From: Gilvimarinus polysaccharolyticus
Lineage (GTDB): Bacteria; Pseudomonadota; Gammaproteobacteria; Pseudomonadales; Cellvibrionaceae
Direction: 5' to 3'
Assembly: GCF_001187555.1 (NCBI RefSeq)
Contig: NZ_LFIJ01000002.1
Location: 1,426,545-1,490,544, forward strand
Length of the DNA: 64,000 nucleotides
The notes below the pieces were generated by a model. It was not told where the DNA came from. It saw only the letters and a list, made by a program, of their open reading frames with translations, and did no database searches. Of this stretch, positions 53,728 to 62,437 are shown one piece after another. The position numbers and the translations under genes were made by a program. Within the stretch, counting starts at the first letter, position 1. The number at the start of each line of letters is the position of its first letter.

Positions 53728-53783
53728 AATCCTTATTGGCAGATTATTGCGATAACTAGCCTACAGCATATCGTGTGTTACCC

Positions 53784-53836
53784 TATAACAAAAAAGGCAG
53801 CCGACGCATAAATACGCGGCTGCTTTAGGCGTTACA
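53784..53836 (+). other. attC-like recombination site 5
   Basis: 53 bases. TATAACAAAAAAGGCAGCCG and CGGCTGCTTTAGGCGTTACA pair over GCAGCCG/CGGCTGC with GACGCATAAATACGC in the centre. This is the clearest attC in the window. Confidence 0.9.
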
Positions 53837-53864
53837 AAAAAATAATACTAATATAAAATTTATT

Positions 53865-54299
53865 GTGGTGTTAACACTTTCTATCTTTTCAATATCGATA
53901 TTTGCTAATGAAGTTCATAAATGGACAAGCGAAAATGGATCCGTTCATTATGGATCTAAAGCGCCGGCAAGGGAGCAATCTGAACTTATCTCTTCAGCTA
54001 AAAGTGGTTCTAAATACGCACAAGAATCTAATATTAGTAAAACGTTTTTATTGGGGCGCTGGCAAAGCGAAGAATATTCTGCTTGTGGAGCTATAATGCC
54101 AGCCCAAGTATATGTTTTCAGTGTGGCTTTTCAAGGTATGGAAGGAAAAAGTATGTCTATGCCAATAATAAATTACACAATCAAAAGCAATATTGTTTTG
54201 GTTGAGGGAGCTATAAATCAAGAATGCACGGTAATAAACCAACATAGTGTCACCTGCGATACGGGTGTGTCAGTTGTTAAGAAGCTTCGTCGTTTGTAG
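53865..54299 (+). CDS. DUF4124-type exported protein
   Basis: A 144-residue protein as listed from the GTG at 53865 (a second GTG follows at 53868). Signal sequence-like VLTLSIFSISIFA, then EVHKWTSENGSVHYGSKAP, the DUF4124 signature. The part from about 60 on (LLGRWQSEEYSACGAIMPAQ) is a lipocalin-like or unknown domain with three Cys. Four codons upstream the frame reads ATA-AAA-TTT, where family members would begin MKF; an ATA there may be a decayed ATG. It is 28 bases after attC site 5. Confidence 0.72.
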   Translation: MVLTLSIFSISIFANEVHKWTSENGSVHYGSKAPAREQSELISSAKSGSKYAQESNISKTFLLGRWQSEEYSACGAIMPAQVYVFSVAFQGMEGKSMSMPIINYTIKSNIVLVEGAINQECTVINQHSVTCDTGVSVVKKLRRL

Positions 54300-54334
54300 C
54301 AAGTCGTGCAATATCGCCACTGCGTGACTAGATG

Positions 54335-54400
54335 GTTTTTAAGTTGCTGTTTTTTGATTTTGTTGCGCAAAAATATTACACAAAATCACAGCTTAAAAAC
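54335..54400. repeat. Interrupted inverted repeat between two cassette genes
   Basis: GTTTTTAAG (54335-54343) pairs with CTTAAAAAC (54392-54400), and GATTTTGT (54356-54363) with ACAAAATC (54380-54387). Unpaired bases lie on the left side. It has the shape of an attC or of a terminator but neither the GTT/AAC boxes nor a T-run. Confidence 0.6.
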
Positions 54401-54448
54401 TGTCGGTGAACTTTTCTTTATGCATATAACTACTAATTTATAGGGCCT

Positions 54449-54943
54449 ATGATGAACAAATCAATTTTAATTTTTATTCTATTTTCATTGCTTTCAGCCG
54501 GTTGTTCTACGAGTCGATATTCCGTTGCAAAACCTGAAGCCTTTAAGTTAGGGGAAAACTTTGAGGCTATAAAAAAGAAAGCCCTGAGCGAATGCGAGAA
54601 GATTACTCAAAGAGAAATCATACCTATTACCGCGCCCTTAGCTAAGAGAAGCCAGATGCAAATCGACTGTATTGGGCTTTTATACGCTGGAAAACCAAGA
54701 AAAGTTGAACTCGTCTTCCAAGATGATCAATTGGACTTGATCTGGATATTAATACCAATTGAAGAAAAAGATGAGGTAATTGAAAGCATGAGTAAGCTTT
54801 ATGGGGAGCCGTCTATGGTTATCGATTATGGCGCGATATACCTCAACGTTAACGCTGCAGTTAGAAACGAACCGACTGAAGTTCTTTTTGCTTCAAAAAG
54901 GCAGGTAGAAGCCATGCTCAAGACTTTAGCTAAAGCGGAATGA
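54449..54943 (+). CDS. Lipoprotein of unknown function in the cassette array
   Basis: A 164-residue lipoprotein: MMNKSILIFILFSLLSAGC with lipobox LSAGC. The mature part is mixed alpha/beta with two further Cys (LSECEKIT and IDCIGLL) and VELVFQDDQLDLIWILIP near 92-109. I do not recognise the family. The last gene before attC-like site 6. Confidence 0.75.
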   Translation: MMNKSILIFILFSLLSAGCSTSRYSVAKPEAFKLGENFEAIKKKALSECEKITQREIIPITAPLAKRSQMQIDCIGLLYAGKPRKVELVFQDDQLDLIWILIPIEEKDEVIESMSKLYGEPSMVIDYGAIYLNVNAAVRNEPTEVLFASKRQVEAMLKTLAKAE

Positions 54944-54947
54944 TGCA

Positions 54948-55013
54948 TAACAAGAAAAAACACTACCGCGCGTAACATCGGCGTAAGTATGCGCGTGAGT
55001 AGCTCGTTGTGAC
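54948..55013 (+). other. attC-like recombination site 6 (degenerate)
   Basis: 66 bases from ATAACAAG to CTCGTTGTGA with partial pairing CGCGC/GCGCG and CACTAC/GAGTAG. The final box is GTTGTGA in place of GTTA-type, so the site may be decayed. It marks the end of the array, 13 bases before the stop of the facing kinase gene. Confidence 0.4.
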
Positions 55014-55025
55014 GATACGGTACGA

Positions 55026-58000
55026 CTACTCTGGTGGTCGGCTGATGCGTTTCGGGTGTGAATTAAGGCGGTTGTGAATGAGGTCTATCAGCTGTTTGGT
55101 TGTTATCCGTGTCTTCATTAATACCGCTTCAACGTCGTGGTGCGCATTGCCGCTGACATCTGTATCCGTCAGTACTATGATGATCGCATCAGGTTGCTCG
55201 CTTTTAATGGTGGGGATCAGGTCCCAGCCCTCGCCATCAGGCAGGCCAATATCCAACAATACTGCGTCATAGGAATGTTGCGTTAGTAAGGATCTGGCAT
55301 CTTCTAATGTCGGGGCCAGATCTAGAGCCATGTGATCGGTCGCTATTGTTCTGATCGCTGCATGGAAGTCTGCATCATCTTCAATATGCAGTATTTTTGG
55401 GTGTTCATGCCCCGGTAAGTGGCGTTTTACCATGTTTATTAATCTTTCGTGGTCAACGGGTTTGGCTAGCCATTCTATATTGTCTGTTTCGCTATTAAGC
55501 TCCAACCGACCTTGTCCCATTCTTGCGGAAATGACCACAATGGGGATGTCGGCGGTATCGGCCTGTTCTTTTACGTGCCGAATAATGTCGATCCCACTGA
55601 TATCGGGTAACATCAAGTCAAGACTAATCAAATCGTAATGACGAGCTTTTAACGCCTCCAGCGCTTCTGCGCCGCGGTGACAGATGTCGGCTTGGTAGCC
55701 GGCATCTTCCAGCATAATTTTTAACAGGCTGGCCACATCCGCGTCATCTTCTACAATAAGAATTCTGTGTGTTGTGTTGTCTAGGGCATCCGTTTTAGGG
55801 GTTTCTTTTTCGCTGTTTGGCCCAGCTGTTTTTACCAGAGGAAGCTGAAAGAAAAATCGACAACCTTTGCCCTCGGTTGATTCAAAACCAATGCTGCCTT
55901 TCATGCGTTCGATCAGTTCTCGGCTGATTGCCAGCCCCAATCCTGTACCGCCTTTTTTTCGCGTATCGGAGCTGTCCGCTTGCGCAAATTTTTGAAAAAT
56001 CTTGTGCTGAAAGTTTTCAGGAATACCACAGCCTTGATCGCTAACACTGACGATTAAGTGCTCCTCATCAGCCTGCGCCTCAATGGTTACCGAGCCGCCA
56101 TCGGGAGAAAACTTAATGGCATTAGACAGAAGGTTTGCCATTACCTGCTTTAGTCTTAGCCCGTCAACCTGTACTTGGGCATTGGGAAGTTTATTGGTGA
56201 GGGTAATGCTTACGCGGCGCTCTACGCCATAAGTTATATTTTCTTCCAATGCTTGCTCGAGAATTGGATCAATGGGTTGTAGTTGCATATCAAAGTGTAA
56301 TTCGCCGGCGGAGATTTTTTCGATGTCCAGCAGGTCGTTGATAAGAAGAGCCAATCTTTTGCTGTTTCGGTGTGCGGTTGTGAGAATTTTCTCTGCTTTA
56401 TCCGGTATTTCTCCCATGTGCCCGCCCAGAACCAAACCAAGAGCGCCGGATACTGATGTCAACGGTGTGCGCAGTTCATGGCTTACGGTAGAGATAAATT
56501 CATTTTTCATTTTCTCCATACGTTTTCGTTCACTGATATCTTGAGCAATGCCCAGAAACCCAGTAATTTCATTCGAATCATTTCGAATTACAGTGGTGGT
56601 TAATGAAACGGCTATTTTCTGCCCTTTACTCGTCACATAATGCCATTCGCGGCTTTCGGACCCTTCGCGAACAGGAACGGTTATAAATACATCAAACCCA
56701 GAGATGGGTTCCCCCAGCTGTGCCGACAGCTCTTCGGATCTTGCGTCCATCTCGGCTGGGACATGAAGTATGGCAGGAGTGGCGTTACCCACTAATTCGC
56801 AGGCTTTGTACCCCAGCAGTCGTTCGGCACCAGAGTTAAACAAGGTGATTGTGCCTTGGGTATCTGTCGCAATAATTGCTACTTCAGAGGCGGCAGAAAA
56901 AACATCGCTTAACTGTTGGTCAAAATGTTCTTGGGCATGTGTATATTGCTCTATCATTCGGTTAGCTAGGTGCTGTGCGCTTTCCCTACGCCCCGTTAAT
57001 ACCAACATCATGATGAAAATAGAAAAGCTGATACCGCCGCCTAATATAGGTACTAACCACTTTTGTGGGCCATCAAATTGAGCTTGAAATCCGTCCTGAG
57101 CAATAACGTTAATTGTCCAGTTGCGGCCATAGGTTGCGAGTTGTCGCTGTGCTATAAAAGGGTTGTACTTCTGGTTATTATTTGCCAAGCCGCTTTCATA
57201 CATAAGTGTTTCATCGTCGTTTGGTTCTCCATCAAACACTTGAAAATCAATTAGCATATGCTCCCGATTGAAAATGCCTGCCATTAAATCATCCATTCGG
57301 TAAGGGCTGTAAACATATCCTTCAATGGCCTGCCAACGTTGTTTTGCGGTGTTAAGCGCAGATTTTTTAGTGTAAATGGGCACATACATTAAAAAACCGG
57401 CTTGTTCTTTACCATGAGTTTCCTGGACGAGTTTGACTTTTCCGCTAATAGCGGTTGTATTCTCTTCCGTCGCACGCCGCATCGCATCGCGCCTGATGGG
57501 GTTGGAGTACATGTCGTAACCAAAAGCGGCTAGGTTTCTCCCTGAAAAGGGTTCAAGATATTTGATGCCCGAGTAGGTTTCGCGCTCGCCTTTTGGTTTA
57601 ATTGCATAGTCAGTAAAGCCTTCTGCTTGAATTGATTTTTCATGAACGGCAAGCTCACTGGCCGGGAAGATTTCAGCGTAACCGACGCCCTGTATTCCTG
57701 GGTAGCGTTGGGTTAGTAATAAGCCTTGCACGTAATCGTGCCATTGTTGGCGACTAACATTCTGTTGTACCTTCATAAGACCCGCGGCACCGAGCAAAAT
57801 CAGCTCATGATCCTGCAGACGTTTATCGATAGAGCTTAGGATTTGTTCAACATGAATGTTAAATTGATTTTGCGCATTAGTTTGATTCTGCTTATACAAA
57901 CTAAAGGTGGCTAGCCCGGTGAAAAATAAACCCAGTAAAAAGCTGAGCAGGGCGGGAATGCCGCGACGGCTAAAGAGTAAGCGCTTATAGGAGTAGGTTT

Positions 58001-58037
58001 TATTAGGTTGCGTGAGTGAGTCAGAATCATTGTTCAT
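55026..58037 (-). CDS. CHASE-PAS hybrid histidine kinase with two receiver domains
   Basis: Membrane-bound sensor of 1003 residues. Order: membrane helix about 30-48; periplasmic CHASE domain about 70-270; second membrane helix about 325-347; PAS about 378-505; HisKA with phospho-acceptor His in STVSHELRTPL near 525; HATPase about 625-735 (NLLSNAIKFSPDGG, GTGLGLAIS); receiver 1 about 762-880 (acceptor Asp in ISLDLMLPD); receiver 2 about 888-995 (LLDIGLPDGEG). CHASE domains bind small extracellular signals such as cytokinin-like molecules or peptides; the ligand here is unknown. The partner may be the broken receiver gene 276 bases upstream. Confidence 0.93.
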   Translation of the reverse strand: MNNDSDSLTQPNKTYSYKRLLFSRRGIPALLSFLLGLFFTGLATFSLYKQNQTNAQNQFNIHVEQILSSIDKRLQDHELILLGAAGLMKVQQNVSRQQWHDYVQGLLLTQRYPGIQGVGYAEIFPASELAVHEKSIQAEGFTDYAIKPKGERETYSGIKYLEPFSGRNLAAFGYDMYSNPIRRDAMRRATEENTTAISGKVKLVQETHGKEQAGFLMYVPIYTKKSALNTAKQRWQAIEGYVYSPYRMDDLMAGIFNREHMLIDFQVFDGEPNDDETLMYESGLANNNQKYNPFIAQRQLATYGRNWTINVIAQDGFQAQFDGPQKWLVPILGGGISFSIFIMMLVLTGRRESAQHLANRMIEQYTHAQEHFDQQLSDVFSAASEVAIIATDTQGTITLFNSGAERLLGYKACELVGNATPAILHVPAEMDARSEELSAQLGEPISGFDVFITVPVREGSESREWHYVTSKGQKIAVSLTTTVIRNDSNEITGFLGIAQDISERKRMEKMKNEFISTVSHELRTPLTSVSGALGLVLGGHMGEIPDKAEKILTTAHRNSKRLALLINDLLDIEKISAGELHFDMQLQPIDPILEQALEENITYGVERRVSITLTNKLPNAQVQVDGLRLKQVMANLLSNAIKFSPDGGSVTIEAQADEEHLIVSVSDQGCGIPENFQHKIFQKFAQADSSDTRKKGGTGLGLAISRELIERMKGSIGFESTEGKGCRFFFQLPLVKTAGPNSEKETPKTDALDNTTHRILIVEDDADVASLLKIMLEDAGYQADICHRGAEALEALKARHYDLISLDLMLPDISGIDIIRHVKEQADTADIPIVVISARMGQGRLELNSETDNIEWLAKPVDHERLINMVKRHLPGHEHPKILHIEDDADFHAAIRTIATDHMALDLAPTLEDARSLLTQHSYDAVLLDIGLPDGEGWDLIPTIKSEQPDAIIIVLTDTDVSGNAHHDVEAVLMKTRITTKQLIDLIHNRLNSHPKRISRPPE

Positions 58038-58312
58038 GATTTAGCAACCTGTAACTGAATAAAAAAATAGCGCACTGCGGCTGAGTAAACCGGAGTCGTT
58101 TAAGGTTTGTGGGCGCGGTGCTTTATATATCGGATGTGCGGGCGTTTTCATTTAAACTTCTCGGCCTTATTTTTAAGCGCTATTAAACGATGCCTGCAAT
58201 CACTCAATTCCCTATCATTTTTAGCGCGGTATGATGCATTGTTAGTTAGGGGTAACCAGATCAGGCAGGTAGAGTGATATACAGCTCGATCAGTGGGTGA
58301 TAGCCTGCAGAA

Positions 58313-58703
58313 TCAAACACGGAATGCGTCCCATAAGGCTCTTACTTGCTCCGCTAGGGTCATCGGGTCAAAGGGTTTTGCAATTACCTGTGTAACCCCT
58401 AGAGCTTTATAGCGGTGTAACTCTTCAGGCTGTACTTTTGCGGTCATAAATAAAACTAACACAGAGTCAGGTAATAGGCCTTTGTTCTCTCATCGTGAAT
58501 AATGTGCTGGGGCCGTCCATCTCTGGCATCATGACGTCCAGTAAAATCACTTGAGGGTTAAACCCTTCTATTTCTTGTAAGGCCCGCTCGCCAGATTCGC
58601 ACGCTTTAAGCGTTAGGCCGCCAACATCCTCCAGTGCAAGAATAGCAATTTCACGAATGTCTGGATCGTCTTCAACGTACAAGATTCTTTTAAGCTCAGA
58701 CAT
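58313..58703 (-). pseudogene. Single-domain response regulator, frameshifted
   Basis: From ATG 58703 (MSELKRILYVEDDPDIREIA, with AGGAAAG upstream) a CheY-like receiver reads to FTMREQ, with acceptor Asp in VILLDVMMPEMDG. It then shifts near 58481-58483, where the coding strand has CAAAGG. The other frame continues the receiver fold, GLLPDSVLVLFMTAKVQPEE to IAKPFDPMTLAEQVRALWDA, and stops at 58313. One extra A in the AAA run explains it, so either a recent mutation or a sequencing error. The frame also runs further upstream to 58772, but that part lacks family resemblance. Confidence 0.85.
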
Positions 58704-58977
58704 CGGTCTTTCCTGCGTTTTGCAAACTCCTAAGGAGGACGGCAGTTGATTACATTTGGCGCCGTTAACCATAGCAGTCGTATAATGAGCGGTATACAGC
58801 TACTGCACACTAACGATAGCAGACTTACAGCTTTTTGAAAGCCAGATACACACAAATGTAAGTGGCGTGGACTCTGTCCTCCGAGGCATTTAGGGCGTAG
58901 TCGATAGCGCGGTTGAGACGTTACCGAGCCAAATGGCTATGAAAAGCATGTGCCGTGCAGGTTGATAGCGCGCCGCA

Positions 58978-59904
58978 CTAAAGCTTTGCCATCGCCTTAA
59001 CATGGGCTACTACGCTGCGCCCCAGGGCGGGTAAATCGTACCCACCTTCCAGCATCGAGACGATGCCGCGACATTGTTGGTGCTCGTCTACGTAAGCGCG
59101 CAGTTGTTCGCTGACCCATTGGTAGTCTTGCTCGGTTAAACTGATTGACGACATATCATCCAGTAAATGCGCGTCGAACCCCGCTGATACTAGAATTAAC
59201 TCAGGGGCGAAATCTTCTAGTGCCGGCAGCCAGTGGTCACTAATGGCTTGCTGAAACTCTGGGCCTTTAGTGGTGGCGGGTAGGGGGACGTTCACGATGT
59301 TTGAGCGTTTTACATCAATGTCGGTATCTGGGTAAAACGGGTGCTGAAAGCTGGAGCAAAATAATACGCGGGGCTCATTTAGAAATACATCTTGGGTGCC
59401 GTTGCCGTGGTGAACGTCAAAATCGACGATGGCAACCCGCCTTAGCCCGTAGGCATCCAGTGCATGGCAAGCGGCGATTGCAATATTGTTGTACAAGCAA
59501 AAGCCCATCCCCCGTGCGCGCTCGGCATGGTGGCCAGGTGGCCGGACGTTGCAAAACACAACTTTGGTGGTGCCTTGCATCACTAGATCTACGCCTTGCA
59601 CACCGCTGCCGGCAGCGTAGCGCGCCGCTACTAAACTTAACGGGCTTAAAAAAATATCATCGCCTAAATTGGCAATGCCCTCGGTAGGTAGTTGGCTATT
59701 AAGTTTTTGTAGGTATTGTGTATCGTGGACACGAGCCAGTTGTGCGTCGGTTACCTCGGTGGCCTCGCGCTCTGTTAGCACAAACTCTAGCCCACTGCTT
59801 AGCAGTTGGTTATGAATGGCCTCTAGCCGTTGGGGGCACTCGGGGTGTCCTTCGGGCATAAGGTGCTCTAGGCAAGCGGGGTGGCTGATAATAATGGCTG
59901 TCAT
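58978..59904 (-). CDS. Histone-deacetylase-family amidohydrolase
   Basis: Zinc-dependent deacetylase of the HDAC/acetoin utilisation/acetylpolyamine hydrolase group, 308 aa. VRPPGHHAERARGMGFCLYN at about 122-141 holds the His-His pair, VDFDVHHGNGTQD near 163-175 and SAGFDAH near 246-252 give the Asp-His-Asp zinc site, and MLEGGYDL the Tyr region. Bacterial members act on acetylated polyamines or unknown amides. It is not obviously tied to nagBA next to it. Confidence 0.92.
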   Translation of the reverse strand: MTAIIISHPACLEHLMPEGHPECPQRLEAIHNQLLSSGLEFVLTEREATEVTDAQLARVHDTQYLQKLNSQLPTEGIANLGDDIFLSPLSLVAARYAAGSGVQGVDLVMQGTTKVVFCNVRPPGHHAERARGMGFCLYNNIAIAACHALDAYGLRRVAIVDFDVHHGNGTQDVFLNEPRVLFCSSFQHPFYPDTDIDVKRSNIVNVPLPATTKGPEFQQAISDHWLPALEDFAPELILVSAGFDAHLLDDMSSISLTEQDYQWVSEQLRAYVDEHQQCRGIVSMLEGGYDLPALGRSVVAHVKAMAKL

Positions 59905-60163
59905 AGGTATTATTGTTACATACTTTATTGTTGTAGGTTGTGGATATTACGACCCCATAAAGATAACTGTTTAGCATCGGTTAATAGACGCTTTACCCCG
60001 CTAGCTGTTGATAAAAAAGCATGGCAAAAACGGCAATGCAGGTTGATTGGCCGCCGGAAGAGTCATAGACATCGCTATTATTGTTCTTGGGGGGTAGTGC
60101 TATGTTTATGGCTGTAAGAGCATAAGTAGCAACGCCGGCAGACGGACGTTGCTACTTGGCGTG

Positions 60164-60961
60164 TTATTCGAGGGCTTCGAGCATTTTTTCAAGTTTTTGG
60201 TTTTCGGCCTCGATGTGTTTATAAAAATCGATATCGCTAAGCTGTGTGGCGGCGGCCTCATCAATAATGATAACGGCATCTTGGTGCATTTGCAGTGCAG
60301 ATGCAGGACATGAGGCGGTTATTGGGCCCTCTACACAGGCTTTGATCGCCTCAGCTTTGGACGCGCCAGTGGCCAATAAAACGATTTTCTTTGATTCTAA
60401 AATGGTGCCAATACCGGTGGTGACAGAAAGCTGGGGTTGAAACTCACCGGCGGCAAAAAAGCGTGAGTTATCATCTGTGGTTTCTTTGGTTAAGGTTTTG
60501 ATTCGTGTGCGCGAGGCTAACGATGACGAGGGCTCATTAAAGCCAATGTGACCATTGCGGCCGATACCCAAAAGTTGCACGTCAATGCCGCCGGCGTTGA
60601 TGATGTCGCGCTCGTATTGTTCGCACGCTGCGCGTGGGTCTTTGGCATTGCCCGGCGGCACTTGGGTGTTGGTTTTGTCGATATCAATATGATCAAACAA
60701 GTTGATGTTCATAAAGTGACGATAGCTTTGCGGATGATCTTCGGCGAGCCCCCAATACTCATCTAAATTAAAGCTCCGTGCTTGGGCAAATGAAAGTTTG
60801 TTGCTTTTGTTGCGCGCAATAAGCTCTTGGTAAAGGGCGATGGGGGTTGACCCTGTGGCTAGGCCCAGTACAGAGTTGGGTTTTTGTTTGAGTTGTTTGC
60901 TAAAAATATCGGCGCCGTAAGCGGCCACTGCTGCCGCATCGTTTAATATGACAACTTTCAT
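60164..60961 (-). CDS. nagB: Glucosamine-6-phosphate deaminase NagB
   Basis: Converts glucosamine-6-phosphate to fructose-6-phosphate and ammonia. [17 protein letters not shown] at about 33-49, FNLDEYWGL near 64-72, [20 protein letters not shown] near 129-148 with the catalytic Asp/His region. 265 aa, normal NagB (not the SIS-domain NagB-II). The ATG overlaps the nagA stop (ATGA at 60958-60961), so nagA-nagB form one unit. Confidence 0.96.
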   Translation of the reverse strand: MKVVILNDAAAVAAYGADIFSKQLKQKPNSVLGLATGSTPIALYQELIARNKSNKLSFAQARSFNLDEYWGLAEDHPQSYRHFMNINLFDHIDIDKTNTQVPPGNAKDPRAACEQYERDIINAGGIDVQLLGIGRNGHIGFNEPSSSLASRTRIKTLTKETTDDNSRFFAAGEFQPQLSVTTGIGTILESKKIVLLATGASKAEAIKACVEGPITASCPASALQMHQDAVIIIDEAAATQLSDIDFYKHIEAENQKLEKMLEALE

Positions 60962-62121
60962 GCTGACTCCACGGAGGTATGAGATTGATGTTGGCCGGCA
61001 ACCCAGGTATTACGTACCTGAAAGTCACTGTCAAAGTGGACTAGGTCGGCGCGCCAGCCAGTGGCGATCTGACCTAGTTTGTTATCTAATTTTAAGTATT
61101 GCGCAGGGTAGAGCGACGCCATACGCAGGCATTCATCCAATTCAACTCCGACGTCGGTATGGCAAATACGCACAGCATCGATCATGCCTATAGCGCTGCC
61201 CGCTAGACGGCCTTCGGCGTTCACCAGAGCACCGTCCTTTTCAAAAATGGTTTCGCCGTAAATAGAGAACGATTTTTGCTGGCTGCCCACGGTCGACATA
61301 GCGTCGGTGACTAAATACAGTTTTCCTTTGGATTTGGCTTTTAATGCGGTACGGACGGCACCTGGGTGTACATGGTGGTTGTCGCAAATAATCCCGCACC
61401 AGGTGTTGTCGCTTTCAAGCGCGGCGCCCACAACCCCCGGATCACGGCCCACCAGTGGTCGCATGGCGTTGTACAGATGAGTAAAACCGCTAAGGCCCTC
61501 TTTGATACCGGCGATTACCTGCTCGTAACGGGCGTTGGTGTGACCGGCGCAGACGGTCAGGCCGGCATCTACCAAGACTTTAATTTGCCCGGTGTGCGTG
61601 TGCTCGGGCGCCAAGGTCAGCATGGTTGTAAAGTCGCGGCTTATCTCGGTAAGCCATTGGGTGTCTTCGGGTTCCATTTCTCGAATATAACGTGCGTTGT
61701 GCGCGCCGCGTTTTTCCATATCAAAGAACGGGCCTTCAATATGAATGCCTAATACTCCGCTCATACCCGAGGCTACCGCATCGGCTACGGCTTTAACGCC
61801 AGCTTGGTGAGTCGCTCGGGTGTCGCTGATTAGGGTGGGTAGCATGCTGGTAGTGCCCGTTGGGCGGTGGCCATCGAGCATGGTTTGCAGCGCCGTTATA
61901 CTGGTATCATTGGTAAAGAAGGCGCCGCCGCCGCCGTTGACTTGCAAGTCAATAAAGCCGGGCGCCAAGATGCCGCCATCAAGGTCGATAACTTCGGCAT
62001 TGTGGACAACGTTGTCATTTTCGGGCGTAAAAATCAGTTTGTCGCCGTCGATAACCAATACCTGATTATTTAAAAATTTTGTGCCAGTAAAAATCTTGGC
62101 ACCTACAAGTACTTGTTTCAT
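60958..62121 (-). CDS. nagA: N-acetylglucosamine-6-phosphate deacetylase NagA
   Basis: Removes acetate from GlcNAc-6-phosphate. Metal and substrate motifs: [17 protein letters not shown] at about 53-69, [11 protein letters not shown] near 122-132, [10 protein letters not shown] near 190-199, [11 protein letters not shown] near 213-223 and the catalytic VTDAMST. 387 aa, normal length. Codons 36-39 (Asp-Asn-Val-Val) are spelled exactly by the palindrome GACAACGTTGTC. No such box is found in the 316 bases upstream. Confidence 0.96.
   Translation of the reverse strand: MKQVLVGAKIFTGTKFLNNQVLVIDGDKLIFTPENDNVVHNAEVIDLDGGILAPGFIDLQVNGGGGAFFTNDTSITALQTMLDGHRPTGTTSMLPTLISDTRATHQAGVKAVADAVASGMSGVLGIHIEGPFFDMEKRGAHNARYIREMEPEDTQWLTEISRDFTTMLTLAPEHTHTGQIKVLVDAGLTVCAGHTNARYEQVIAGIKEGLSGFTHLYNAMRPLVGRDPGVVGAALESDNTWCGIICDNHHVHPGAVRTALKAKSKGKLYLVTDAMSTVGSQQKSFSIYGETIFEKDGALVNAEGRLAGSAIGMIDAVRICHTDVGVELDECLRMASLYPAQYLKLDNKLGQIATGWRADLVHFDSDFQVRNTWVAGQHQSHTSVESA
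62005..62016. promoter_or_regulatory. NagR/LacI-type operator inside the nagA coding region
   Basis: Perfect GACAACGTTGTC at nucleotides 106-117 of nagA, followed by ATTT on the plus strand like the hexosaminidase box. It could act as a roadblock to elongation or be a chance match within codons. Confidence 0.5.
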
Positions 62122-62437
62122 AAGAATATTTACCTATTTTTAACATGGAGGCAGAACACTTTTGCTGCTGCTTACACCACATTAGGGTCGACTCTTGGGG
62201 CTATTATCGGCCGTTTTTGGTCTGACTTGCAAATTATTGAGATTATTTCTGCGCGCTAGCTTGAGTCAGACGTAGGCAGCGGAGATTTTGTGGTTGCAGG
62301 ATCGTTGTGGTTGTGGCGTTGACCTAAATTGGTAAGGCCATTAGAATGTTTTTTTGGCGCAATGTTAATTATTGGTAAAGCCGCCGAGTTTAGTTCCGGT
62401 ATTAATCACAGAATCTTATCGACAGTAGAGTTATCCC
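62122..62437. other. Divergent region between nagA and the RpiB-like gene
   Basis: 316 bases that must hold both promoters. Nothing palindromic of the NagR type is seen. The stretch at 62360-62430 before the isomerase gene is AT-rich. Confidence 0.6.

Larger units (their letters stand above)
49297..55013 (+). mobile_element. Integron-like gene-cassette array without integrase (CALIN type)
   Basis: Six sites with the attC layout lie between small AT-rich genes all read in one direction, except for the LysR gene. Each site begins with ATAAC or TAACAA just after (or overlapping) a stop codon and ends with CGTTA or GTT shortly before the next start. No IntI gene or attI is seen, so this is either an internal part of a larger array or a cluster lacking integrase. 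Base composition is visibly more AT-rich than the flanking genes, except in the LysR/MFS segment. Confidence 0.8.

Noticed and set aside
58704-58772. Longer start of the receiver pseudogene
   Set aside because: The added 23 residues resemble no receiver N-terminus, while the ATG at 58703 has a good ribosome site.
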